From Knoellia aerolata DSM 18566 (GTDB taxonomy: Bacteria; Actinomycetota; Actinomycetes; Actinomycetales; Dermatophilaceae): DNA of 64,000 nt. The position numbers and the translations under genes are program-made. The notes under the pieces were generated by a model. That model searched no databases. It was not told where the DNA came from and saw only the letters and a list, made by a program, of their open reading frames with translations. Of this stretch, positions 22,049-32,174 are shown one piece after another; within the stretch, counting starts at the first letter, position 1, and each line of letters opens with the position of its first letter. The DNA is taken from assembly GCF_000768695.1 (NCBI RefSeq), contig NZ_AVPL01000005.1, positions 1 to 64,000 of the forward strand. The letters are read 5' to 3'.

Positions 22049-23206
22049 TCAGCGCCCGCTGATCACGCGGCGCATCAGCCGCCCGGCCATGCCCAGGCCG
22101 GTGGCAGCGGCGGCACCCAGCACCGCGCCCAGGGCGAGGTTGACCCGGTCGTCGGTGCGCCGCGCCGCCGGCGCCACGACCTTCCCCGTGTACGGGCCGG
22201 GCTCCGGGGACGCCGGGGACCCCGGGGACCCCGGGGACTCCGGCGCTCGTCCGAGCCACACCGGGTCCGGGACGTCGGGGTCGACGGCCGCCGAGAGCGG
22301 CACTTCCGGACCCTCGACGAGCTTGGCGCGCTCCCCCTCGGACAGGTGCTCCGCGGCGTCGGACTCCAGCGAGTTCGCCGACCACGCCGCCGACAGCAGG
22401 ATGATCCGCGACATGAAGTTGAGCCACACGAGCAGGCCGACGACGAGCGCGATGGACGCGAACAGCGGGTTGTCCGTCGTCCCGGCGATGAGGGTGGTGC
22501 CGAGCACCTTGAGCAGGGTGATGCCGATGCCGCCGACGACAGCGCCGCCGACGAGCCCGCGCCACGGCACCTCGACCCCGGACAGCAGACGCAGCATGAC
22601 GAGCACGACGAACCCGTCGAGGAGCGCGCCGATGACGAGGGCGACCGCACGCAGCAGCCACTGCTGCTCACCGAGTCCGATGGCCTCGGCGACCCACGAC
22701 GTCAGGGCGCTCGCGACCCCGGTCACGGCGGCGGACACAAGGATCGCGAGCCCGAGCAGGACGAGCACGCCGAGGTCGCGCAGCTTGGCGGTGACGACGT
22801 TGCCGGGCGCGCCCTCCGCACCGAAGATCGTGCGCACGCCGTCGCGCAGCGCACCGAGCCAGCCGAGACCGGCGAAGAGCAGGCCGCCGAGACCGACGAG
22901 GCCCGTCACCGTCAACGCGCCGCCACCGGGCGCCTCGATCGGGATGAGCCCCTCGTCGCCCTCCTTGACGAAGCCGGGCAGGGTGTCGTTGAGGTAGTCC
23001 TTGATCTGGTCGAGCCACTGCTGGTTGTCCTGGAGCAGGACCCCGAAGACCGTGAACGCCAGTGCCACGACCGGGAAGATCGAGAAGAACGCGAAGTACG
23101 CGACCCCGCCGGCGAGCAGGTTGCCGCGCGACTCGCCGTAGCGCTTCCACGCCTTCCACAGCCTCGTCCGCTGCAGCCGCGCCCAGAGAGCCTTGACCCT
23201 GTCCAT
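22049..23206 (-). CDS. YihY/BrkB-family inner membrane protein
   Basis: A 385-residue protein with the YihY domain (about residues 1-290). It opens with WKAWKRYGESRGNLLAGGVAYFA and has about six helices ending in the family segment VVGLLVWLNFMSRIILLSAAW. The C-terminal tail has a PESPGSPGSPASPEPG linker, encoded by GGGGACCCC-type tandem repeats at about 22211-22240, and a last hydrophobic segment. The ATG is 2 nt after the upstream phosphoesterase stop. It was once annotated as ribonuclease BN, an assignment not supported for this family; function unknown. Confidence 0.88.
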   Translation of the reverse strand: MDRVKALWARLQRTRLWKAWKRYGESRGNLLAGGVAYFAFFSIFPVVALAFTVFGVLLQDNQQWLDQIKDYLNDTLPGFVKEGDEGLIPIEAPGGGALTVTGLVGLGGLLFAGLGWLGALRDGVRTIFGAEGAPGNVVTAKLRDLGVLVLLGLAILVSAAVTGVASALTSWVAEAIGLGEQQWLLRAVALVIGALLDGFVVLVMLRLLSGVEVPWRGLVGGAVVGGIGITLLKVLGTTLIAGTTDNPLFASIALVVGLLVWLNFMSRIILLSAAWSANSLESDAAEHLSEGERAKLVEGPEVPLSAAVDPDVPDPVWLGRAPESPGSPGSPASPEPGPYTGKVVAPAARRTDDRVNLALGAVLGAAAATGLGMAGRLMRRVISGR

Positions 23207-23208
23207 GC

Positions 23209-23721
23209 TCAACCCTTGAGGGCGAAGGTCGACCGGGGTCGCCACACCCCGTCGTCGGTCTGGTGGAACAGCTCGATGGAGCCGACCTCGAAGCTGCACC
23301 GGAAGCCGACGAGCTCGTCGAAGGCGGTGTCGAGGTCGGCCTCGCTGAGGTGGTGGGCCACCGTGACGTGGGGGTGGTAGTTGAACTCGAGGTGACGCTC
23401 GACCGGTCCGCTGCGCACGTCGCGCTCGAGCAGCTCGCACTGCGAGATCCCCAAGGACACCTGGACGAAGACCACCGGTGACAGCGGGCGGAAGGTGCCG
23501 GTCCCCGAGAGCGTCATGCGGAAGGGCGCGTGCGTCGCGGCGACGTCACCGAGGTGGTCCTCGAACGCCTCGAGCGTCCCGTCGCCGATCTCGGTTGGCG
23601 GCAGCAGCGTCACGTGCGGAGGGATGAAGCGGGCGAGCGGGTCACCGAAGCGCTCGCGGGCGTCCTGCAGCACCGACCCGTGGGGTTCGGGCACGGTGAT
23701 GGCCACGCCGTGACTGGGCAC
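23209..23721 (-). CDS. 2'-5' RNA ligase-like 2H phosphoesterase
   Basis: A 170-residue 2H-superfamily protein. The two HxT motifs are PPHVTLLPP (H36, T38) and HPHVTVAHH (H117, T119), both intact. The GTG at 23721 is chosen because it lies 7 nt after the minus-strand box TAGGGT (23729-23734) and starts the first beta strand (SHGVAITVP). Family members act on cyclic phosphodiester or 2'-5' bonds in RNA or nucleotides; the substrate here is unknown. Likely co-transcribed with yihY. Confidence 0.85.
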   Translation of the reverse strand: MPSHGVAITVPEPHGSVLQDARERFGDPLARFIPPHVTLLPPTEIGDGTLEAFEDHLGDVAATHAPFRMTLSGTGTFRPLSPVVFVQVSLGISQCELLERDVRSGPVERHLEFNYHPHVTVAHHLSEADLDTAFDELVGFRCSFEVGSIELFHQTDDGVWRPRSTFALKG

Positions 23722-23731
23722 GCGGGCGACC

Positions 23732-24781
<1,050 letters not shown>

Positions 24782-24782
24782 C

Positions 24783-24788
24783 TAGACT
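24783..24788 (+). promoter_or_regulatory. Leaderless promoter -10 (galK)
   Basis: TAGACT lies 7 nt before the GTG start at 24796. There is no ribosome-binding site. Confidence 0.6.
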
Positions 24789-24795
24789 CACAGGC

Positions 24796-25950
<1,155 letters not shown>

Positions 25951-26017
25951 GCGTGGACCGGTGACGCCAAGCGGACAGGCTGCGGCCGGCGAGGGGCTAC
26001 GGCGGGCGACTGCACTT

Positions 26018-26092
26018 GGGTAGCGACTGATTGCGAGTTCCGGTCGCGCGAGGGCAGCGAGCGCGACCGGAACTCGCAATCAGTCGCTACCC
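26018..26092. repeat. Perfect 32-bp inverted repeat between convergent galK and xth
   Basis: Arms 26018-26049 and 26061-26092 are exact reverse complements of 32 bases, with an 11-nt loop. The xth stop codon (TAG, 26087-26089) lies inside the right arm. It probably forms a bidirectional termination hairpin, though no T tract follows. Its length and perfection exceed an ordinary terminator. Confidence 0.9.
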
Positions 26093-26902
26093 ACACCCCA
26101 CCGCGAAGTCGTAGTCGACCGTAAGAGGAGCGTGGTCGCTCCACCGCTCGGCGTATGCCGCCGCCCTCCCGACCTGCGCTCGCGTCGCCACAGCAGCGAG
26201 CGCACGGCTCCCCAACTGGTAGTCGATCCGCCAGCCCGCATCGTTGTCGAACGCCTTGCCCCGCCACGACCACCACGTGTACGGCCCGGGTCCCGGACCG
26301 TGGAGGGCCCGGTGGACGTCGACGTAGCCGTGGGCCCGCGCCCACAGGTCGAGGTGGGCCTGCTCCTCGGGGAGGAAGCCCGACTTGCCCAGGTTGCCCT
26401 TCCAGTTCTTGAGGTCGTCCACGCCGTGGCAGACGTTGAGGTCTCCGGTGAGGACGGCATACGCATCGCGCTCGGCCAGCGCGGCGAGGCGCGAGCCGAC
26501 CGCGTCGAGGAACCGCATCTTCTCGCCCTGCCGCGGCGTGCCCGCCTCCCCCGTGTGGACGTAGGTGGAGACGACGGTGACCTGTCCGCCCGGGCCGGAC
26601 ACGTCGACCTCGAGCCAGCGACCGGAGTCGGCGAACTCGCTAGGCCCGAGGTCCCTGCTGACGCGCGACGGTTCCCCTCGCGTGAGCACGGCGACTCCCG
26701 CGTGGCCCTTGACGCGGCCGGGCGCGCAACTCAGGTGCCAGTCCCGGAGTCCGCTCCGATCGAGGACCTCGCGCACCTGCTCGTCGCTCGCCCGCACCTC
26801 CTGCAAAGCGATCACGTCGGCACCTTGGGCGTGGAGCCACTCGAAGCCCCCTCGTCGAGCGGCGGCACTAATACCGTTGACGTTGGCGGAAATGAGGCGC
26901 AC
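26087..26902 (-). CDS. xth: Exodeoxyribonuclease III
   Basis: A 271-residue endonuclease/exonuclease/phosphatase-fold AP endonuclease. Motifs are MRLISANVNGI, VIALQEVR (metal Glu), VLTGDLNVCHGVDDLKNWKGN and the C-terminal catalytic SDHAPLTVDYDF. The start is a GTG at 26902, with TAGTCT 6 nt upstream (26909-26914), hence leaderless. The promoter lies within the 3' end of the broken acetyltransferase. Confidence 0.94.
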   Translation of the reverse strand: MRLISANVNGISAAARRGGFEWLHAQGADVIALQEVRASDEQVREVLDRSGLRDWHLSCAPGRVKGHAGVAVLTRGEPSRVSRDLGPSEFADSGRWLEVDVSGPGGQVTVVSTYVHTGEAGTPRQGEKMRFLDAVGSRLAALAERDAYAVLTGDLNVCHGVDDLKNWKGNLGKSGFLPEEQAHLDLWARAHGYVDVHRALHGPGPGPYTWWSWRGKAFDNDAGWRIDYQLGSRALAAVATRAQVGRAAAYAERWSDHAPLTVDYDFAVGCG

Positions 26903-26911
26903 CCGCGCAGA

Positions 26912-27586
26912 CTAACCAGCTAGTTGATGCACCCTCGCTGGCACCCCATATGCGCTGACGCCCGACGCGACGTCATGTGTGACCACCGAGCCGGCGCCAA
27001 CAATCGTGCACGAACCGATTGTCAAGCCTTGCAGAACGGTCGCGTTGGCACCGATCGTCGATCCGGCGCCCACCGTGACAGACCCCGACAGGCAGCCTTG
27101 CGGGTTAACCCTCGCATAGTCGCCCAAGATCACATCGTGACCTATGGTGGCGTTCTGATCGATCTGTACATGGCGACCGACGGTGATCTGGGTGCTGAGC
27201 CGTGCCCCTGCGCAGATGATCGCGCCTTCGTTGAGCAGCACGTCGGGCCCTACCCAGGCCGTCGGGTGGATCAGGGCCGGAAACTACACATCGGGCGCGA
27301 TGCGTATCAATCGATCCACCAGGGTTTCGCGCACCGACCCGGCGCCGACCCCCACAACCACGCTCAGCCCGTCCCGGGGCCCGGCCAACGCGCTGACCGG
27401 CCCGAGGAACGGAACATTGAGGCGTTCGAGACGTTCACGATTGACGGCGCTAAGCAAGTCATCCACGACACCCATCACGCTCACCCGGGCGCCGCGTGCG
27501 CCCAACGCTTGGATGAGAGCCACGACCTCTCGCCCGAAACCACCTGCCCCGACGACGACGATGCCCCCGATCGGCCTGACACCCAT
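26912..27586 (-). pseudogene. PglD/NeuD-type sugar O/N-acyltransferase broken by an in-frame TAG
   Basis: Two halves of one gene lie in the same frame, separated only by a TAG at 27284-27286. The N-terminal PglD_N domain (IGGIVVVGAGGFGREVVAL onward) starts at the ATG 27586 with a GAGGAG ribosome-binding site. After the stop, reading continues FPALIHPTAWVGPDVL and then the left-handed beta-helix hexapeptides, including catalytic-type NATIGHDV. Apart from the one codon there is no frameshift, and a single CAG-to-TAG change would explain it. The intact paralogue is at 33918-34556. Either a recent pseudogene or a case of readthrough; the former is likelier. Confidence 0.85.
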
Positions 27587-27736
27587 CTGCTTCTCCTCGG
27601 CCCGGCCTTGGTGCGCCTCATCCTCAGCGCCTGCTCCCAGTTTCACCGAATCGACTTCTCCGCGTGGGTCGTTTGCTCGAAACCGAGGAGACACCCCAGA
27701 TGATGGCGTGCGCGGGAAGTCCCTTCCGCGCCCGGT

Positions 27737-27742
27737 TAGTGT
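27737..27742 (+). promoter_or_regulatory. Leaderless promoter -10 (LMW phosphatase)
   Basis: TAGTGT lies 6 nt before the ATG at 27749. Geometry matches other leaderless starts here. Confidence 0.55.
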
Positions 27743-27748
27743 GTCCGC

Positions 27749-28363
27749 ATGTCATCAGACGAGGGATCCGTCTTGGAATCCGGGCATGTTCTCATTGTCT
27801 GCACCGGCAACATCTGCCGATCTCCCTACATCGAACGAGTGCTCGCTCACGAGCTCGCTGGCAAGGGGATCACCGTCTCCAGCGCCGGCACCGGGGCACT
27901 CGTCGGAGCACCCGTCGATGTGCAGTCGGCCAGCCGGATCACCGGGGCCGGCGCCGTGGCCGATGAGTTCGCCGCACGCCAGATCACCCGAGACATCGTT
28001 GCTGCGGCCGACCTCGTCATCAGCGCGACGCGCGACCACCTCTCGACGGTCGTCCCCCTGTACCCTCGCGCACTGCGCTACTCCTTCGCCCTCCACGATC
28101 TGGGCGACCTGCTGACGGACGTCACGGAAGCCGACATCGAGGCAACGGCCGGAGCCAACCGCGTCGCCAAGGTGGCGGCGGCGGCCATCGCCAAGCGCGG
28201 TACGGTCAGCCCGCGGCTGGCCGAGGACTCCGGGATCATCGACCCGTTCCAGCGCGATGCACCGGCCTTCGACCAGATGGTCGCGGAGGTCTCCGAGTCC
28301 CTGCCTGCCGTCGTGTCGGCGCTTAGGGGCGCCACAGCCTCACAGGTCGACCGTGGTCTGTGA
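27749..28363 (+). CDS. Low-molecular-weight protein-tyrosine phosphatase
   Basis: A 204-residue phosphatase. The P-loop VCTGNICRSP contains the CX5R motif (C18 to R24). The general-acid Asp is probably in SGIIDPFQRD near the C-terminus. In exopolysaccharide loci such phosphatases dephosphorylate the Tyr-rich tail of the BY-kinase; a matching kinase is encoded about 400 bp away on the opposite strand. Length is somewhat longer than the usual 150-160 because of an N-terminal extension of about 12 residues and a C-terminal extension. Confidence 0.9.
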   Translation: MSSDEGSVLESGHVLIVCTGNICRSPYIERVLAHELAGKGITVSSAGTGALVGAPVDVQSASRITGAGAVADEFAARQITRDIVAAADLVISATRDHLSTVVPLYPRALRYSFALHDLGDLLTDVTEADIEATAGANRVAKVAAAAIAKRGTVSPRLAEDSGIIDPFQRDAPAFDQMVAEVSESLPAVVSALRGATASQVDRGL

Positions 28364-28753
28364 CGGGAGCAGAGCCCCTTGTTGCACTACCGGTGTCACG
28401 GGGCCACTGCGCGGCTGAGCGAGTCACGCCACGCTGGTGATGACCCCTCTGAGAGATGCGGAGCTTTGCGGCCCGGGACGTGCTGATCGGCATGGGGCGG
28501 AACGACCGACCGTCACGTGCCGACGGAGTGCGGGTTCCGTGGGCCGATGTCAGAAAGCACCTTCAGGGAGGCTACGCCGAGATTGACGGGCTTGACAGCG
28601 CCACCCTCTGTGCATCGTCGATGAGGGCGGGCGGCGGATGCACGACAATGACGGCGCCTCGCCCGCGGCGCGGTCTGTAATGGATCACCATTTGCGTTGC
28701 GCCATCTGCAATCGCGCCCGGTCTATCATCGAGCGCCTTGACGGACTGGGGGC
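28364..28753. other. 390-bp stretch without a recognised gene
   Basis: Between the phosphatase stop and the BY-kinase stop. Short open frames occur on both strands (28456-28680 plus, 28572-28757 minus), but neither shows a start signal or any recognisable domain. No tRNA-like fold or clear terminator was seen. It may hold a decayed gene. Confidence 0.5.
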
Positions 28754-30199
28754 TCAACTCCCAACGAGGTCGCGCCGAGGGCGCGTCGCGTCATCTTCGT
28801 TCTTGCGTCGTCGACCCGTCTTGGTCCGTCGGCTGGACACAGCACCCTCGGGTCGGTACTCGTAGCGGTAGTCGTAGTAGGCGCCGCGGTTCTGGCGCGG
28901 CACGCGGTTGAGCACCACGCCGAGCACAACCCCGTTCACCGTCTGGAACGTCTCGAGGGCATGCTCGAACTGATCCTTGGTGACGACACCGCTCCCGGCC
29001 ACGACGATGGCGCCGTCGGTCAGCCTGGTGAGGACCGTCGAGTCGGTCACGGGGAGGACCGGGGCCCCGTCGATGAGCACGAAGTCAAAGCGGCGACGCA
29101 GCTCGTCGAGGACGTCACGCATCGCCGTCGACCCGAGTAGCTCGCTTGGGTTGGGCGGGGTCGCACCGGCACCGAGGACCGTGAGCGAGTGCGCGCCGAA
29201 CGGCTGCAGCACGTCGTCGAGCTCGTAGCGACCGATGAGGACGTCGGTGAGGCCCACCGAGCCCTCAAGGCCGAGGTAGGCGAGCAGCCGCGGGCGCCGG
29301 AGGTCTCCTTCGACAACACACACGTTCGCACCGGATTCAGCCATGGCCAGGGCCAGGTTGGCTGTTGTCGTCGACTTCCCCTCGCCAGCGATAGACGAGG
29401 TGACGACGATGACTCGGGGGTGCTCCGTGGCGTCCACGAACTGAAGGTTGGTACGCAGGCTGCGGAACGCCTCGGCGCGGCCGGCGTGGGGGTCGGCCTG
29501 GATGATCAGGGGATGCTTGGACGCGTCGTCGTCGTAGGGGATCCCGCCGAGGACGACAGCGTTGGTCATACCCTCGACGTCCTCTTTGGTCCGCAACTTG
29601 GTGTCGAGGAGATGCTTGACGACGGCCGCGCCGAAGCCGGCGAGGATGCCCAGCACGAGACCGAGTGCGAGGTTGCGCGGCGGGTGAGGACTCACTGGCG
29701 CCGTTGCGACCATCGGCGCGCTTACAAGGGTCACCTTGACGGGGCTGTCGGCGTCGGGGGAGACCCGCTCGAGATCAGCGATGACAGTGGGGAAGACCTC
29801 GGCGATGGCCTGGGCAACATCCCGCGCTTGGGTTGGACTCGGGTCTGTGACCGACACGTCGATGACCACCGAATCCGGGGGCGTCGTTGCAGTGATCTTG
29901 CGCGCCAGCTCGGTCGGCGAATCGCTGACACCGGACTTCGCAATGACGGGGTCCAGAAGTTTAGGAGTGAGCAGGAGAAGGCTGTAGGACTTGACTCGCT
30001 GCTGGGTGAACGCCCCGCCCTGGGCAAGCTGGCTGCTGCTGGCCGAGTCCGCCGTGGAGACGAAGAACTGCGTGTTCGAGGTGTATTTCGGGGTCGCGAG
30101 GAGGGTCATGATGGCCGAGGCTGCCAAGACTCCCAAGGCGACCGCCATGAGGGTCCGCCAACGACGTCTCACGATCTGGACGTAGGCCACGAGATCCAA
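28754..30199 (-). CDS. Polysaccharide co-polymerase / BY-kinase (Wzz-Wzc type)
   Basis: About 481 residues. It has an N-terminal Wzz domain with two membrane helices (about 15-35 and 165-185) and a cytoplasmic tyrosine autokinase. Walker A is SSIAGEGKSTTTANLA, Walker A' is CVVEGDLRRPRL (a Glu-Gly-Asp variant of the usual Asp-Ala-Asp) and Walker B is FVLIDGAPVLP. The tail ends with a tyrosine cluster YYDYRYEY then a basic stretch. It controls polymer chain length. The TTG at 30199 is preferred: it follows AGGAA at proper spacing and aligns LDLVAYVQIVRRRW to Wzz N-termini. The frame is open to a TTG at 30220. Confidence 0.88.
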   Translation of the reverse strand: MDLVAYVQIVRRRWRTLMAVALGVLAASAIMTLLATPKYTSNTQFFVSTADSASSSQLAQGGAFTQQRVKSYSLLLLTPKLLDPVIAKSGVSDSPTELARKITATTPPDSVVIDVSVTDPSPTQARDVAQAIAEVFPTVIADLERVSPDADSPVKVTLVSAPMVATAPVSPHPPRNLALGLVLGILAGFGAAVVKHLLDTKLRTKEDVEGMTNAVVLGGIPYDDDASKHPLIIQADPHAGRAEAFRSLRTNLQFVDATEHPRVIVVTSSIAGEGKSTTTANLALAMAESGANVCVVEGDLRRPRLLAYLGLEGSVGLTDVLIGRYELDDVLQPFGAHSLTVLGAGATPPNPSELLGSTAMRDVLDELRRRFDFVLIDGAPVLPVTDSTVLTRLTDGAIVVAGSGVVTKDQFEHALETFQTVNGVVLGVVLNRVPRQNRGAYYDYRYEYRPEGAVSSRRTKTGRRRKNEDDATRPRRDLVGS

Positions 30200-30362
30200 G
30201 AGCGTTCCTAACGTCGTCAATGCCGGGTCGTTCCGGCCGCGGTAACCCTATCGGCTCTAGGTGCACTAGTCTTAATGGGCGCTCCGGGGTGGCCGACTAA
30301 GTGGCATATTTGCTGGGCGCGCCTACGCCGGAAGCTGCCATACGAAAGCGAACCTGATCTTC

Positions 30363-32174
30363 GTGCTGTCCCTCGCCAAGCGCCGTGAAGTGGTGGTTCA
30401 GGCTGGATGGGCGGTCGTTGACGCACTCATCGTCTTTGCTGCTGCCCTCGCTGCCGCCTGGCTTCGCTTCGACCTCGAGGCCGCTGAGGCCCTCGATCCC
30501 AACGTGATCAACTTCGCCATGATCGCGGCAGTCGCTCAGCTCGTCGTAACCTTGGCTCTCGATCTTCTCTGGTTGGATCACCGTCGCGGTTCCTTCGAGG
30601 AGACCGCCCAAGTGGCGCGAGGTGCGCTAGTCGTGGGCATCATCCTCGTGTCTCTGCGGGTATTCACCGACTGGACGCCGGTGCCCCGAAGTTTGCCGCT
30701 GGTCGTGCCGATCTTCGCACTTGTGGGCATGTTCGCGCTGCGTTTCATTGTTCGGTCGTACCGCTGGGGTCGCCCCAATGTCACGGAGGCAGACGTGCCG
30801 GTCATCGTCTACGGGGCCGGCGAAGGCGGGCGGCAGTTGCTTCGCGCGCTCACACGCGATGCCTCCAAGGAGGGTCGCTTCGTCCCAGTGGCAGTCCTCG
30901 ACGACGACCCTCGCAAGCGCCGCATGCCTGTAGAGGGGTTGCGCGTCGGAGGTGACATCAGTCGGCTTTCTGAGGTCGTCGAGCGCACCTCTGCCACGAC
31001 CCTTGTCGTCGCCATGCCGTCGGTCTCGGCCGATCGACTACGTGACATCCGCGACTTGGCACGCGCGCACGCCCTCAAACTACTGGTGCTCCCGCCGGTG
31101 GGCCGCCTCCTGGGCCCCGCCAGCGGGTCTGACCTGCGCCAACTAAACCTCGAGGACCTCCTGGGTCGACAGCGGATCACGATGGACGCTGCGACCATCT
31201 CCGAGTCGATCACCGGCAAACGTGTCCTCGTTACGGGGGCGGGCGGCTCGATCGGTTCCGAACTTGCTCGGCAGATCGCGAAGTTCGGCCCGGCGAAGCT
31301 GGTCCTGATGGACCGGGATGAGTCCGCATTGCACGGCACTCAGATGAGTCTCACGGGTCGAGCCCTGCTCGACGACGGCACCCTTGCTCTGTGCGACATC
31401 AGGGACCCTGACGCGCTGCATCGCGTCTTCCAACGCGAGCTTCCCGATGTCGTGTTTCACGCCGCCGCGCTCAAGCACCTCACCCTGCTCGAGCAGTTCC
31501 CGCTAGAGGCGTGGCAGACCAACGTCCTAGGCACCGAGAACGTCCTGGAGGCTGCCCGGTCGGCCGGAGTCAAGACCTTCGTCAACATCTCAACCGACAA
31601 AGCCGCCAGCCCGACCTGTGTTCTCGGCTACAGCAAGCGCTTGGCTGAGCGGCTCACGGCCGAGTACGCCCGCAGCAGTGAGGGTACCTACGTCAGTGTT
31701 CGCTTCGGCAACGTTCTTGGCTCCCGCGGCTCGGTGATCACGGCGTTCACTGCCCAGATCGAGCAGGGTGGACCCGTGACGATCACCCACCCCGCGGTCG
31801 AGCGCTTTTTCATGCTCATACCTGAAGCGAGCCAGCTTGTTCTTCAGGCAGCAGCGATCGGCGCCAACGGTGACGTCATGGTTCTCGAGATGGGCGCACC
31901 AGTGAAAATTCTCGACGTCGCCCGCACACTCATCGACCTGTCAGGCAAATCCGGCATCGACGTGGTCTTCACCGGGCTCCGACCGGGAGAAAAGATGTCT
32001 GAGGAGCTCTTCGCCGCAGGTGAGACTATCGAGTCCGCGGGCCACCCGCTCATCAACAAGGTCGTAGTCCCGCCCATCGCGTCCGGAGAGGTGGCGCGAG
32101 CGCACGTCGCCGAGCCCGAGGACGCGCGCCGATGGATGCTGGCCCAGTCGACCGAAGGAGCGATGCTGCCGTGA
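30363..32174 (+). CDS. PglF/WbpM/CapD-type UDP-GlcNAc 4,6-dehydratase, membrane-anchored
   Basis: A 603-residue protein. It has four N-terminal membrane helices (about 12-135), a CoA-binding-like Rossmann domain (about 145-245) and a C-terminal SDR (285-600). The NAD loop is GAGGSIGSE (292-300) and the active-site segment is NISTDKAASPTCVLGYSK. The residue at the usual catalytic Tyr/Met position, four before K425, is Leu421 where WbpM-type enzymes have Met. It likely makes the UDP-4-keto-6-deoxy sugar, first step of a bacillosamine-type pathway. GTG start; GTGA overlap with the aminotransferase. Confidence 0.9.
   Translation: MLSLAKRREVVVQAGWAVVDALIVFAAALAAAWLRFDLEAAEALDPNVINFAMIAAVAQLVVTLALDLLWLDHRRGSFEETAQVARGALVVGIILVSLRVFTDWTPVPRSLPLVVPIFALVGMFALRFIVRSYRWGRPNVTEADVPVIVYGAGEGGRQLLRALTRDASKEGRFVPVAVLDDDPRKRRMPVEGLRVGGDISRLSEVVERTSATTLVVAMPSVSADRLRDIRDLARAHALKLLVLPPVGRLLGPASGSDLRQLNLEDLLGRQRITMDAATISESITGKRVLVTGAGGSIGSELARQIAKFGPAKLVLMDRDESALHGTQMSLTGRALLDDGTLALCDIRDPDALHRVFQRELPDVVFHAAALKHLTLLEQFPLEAWQTNVLGTENVLEAARSAGVKTFVNISTDKAASPTCVLGYSKRLAERLTAEYARSSEGTYVSVRFGNVLGSRGSVITAFTAQIEQGGPVTITHPAVERFFMLIPEASQLVLQAAAIGANGDVMVLEMGAPVKILDVARTLIDLSGKSGIDVVFTGLRPGEKMSEELFAAGETIESAGHPLINKVVVPPIASGEVARAHVAEPEDARRWMLAQSTEGAMLP

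Noticed and set aside
26912-27586. Selenocysteine- or pyrrolysine-type recoding at the TAG
   Set aside because: No associated machinery or structure is visible, and the enzyme family has no need of a special residue at the domain linker; mutation is simpler.
28456-28757. Small open frames on both strands in the gap
   Set aside because: No start signal, no domain, and atypical composition; not enough to call a gene.
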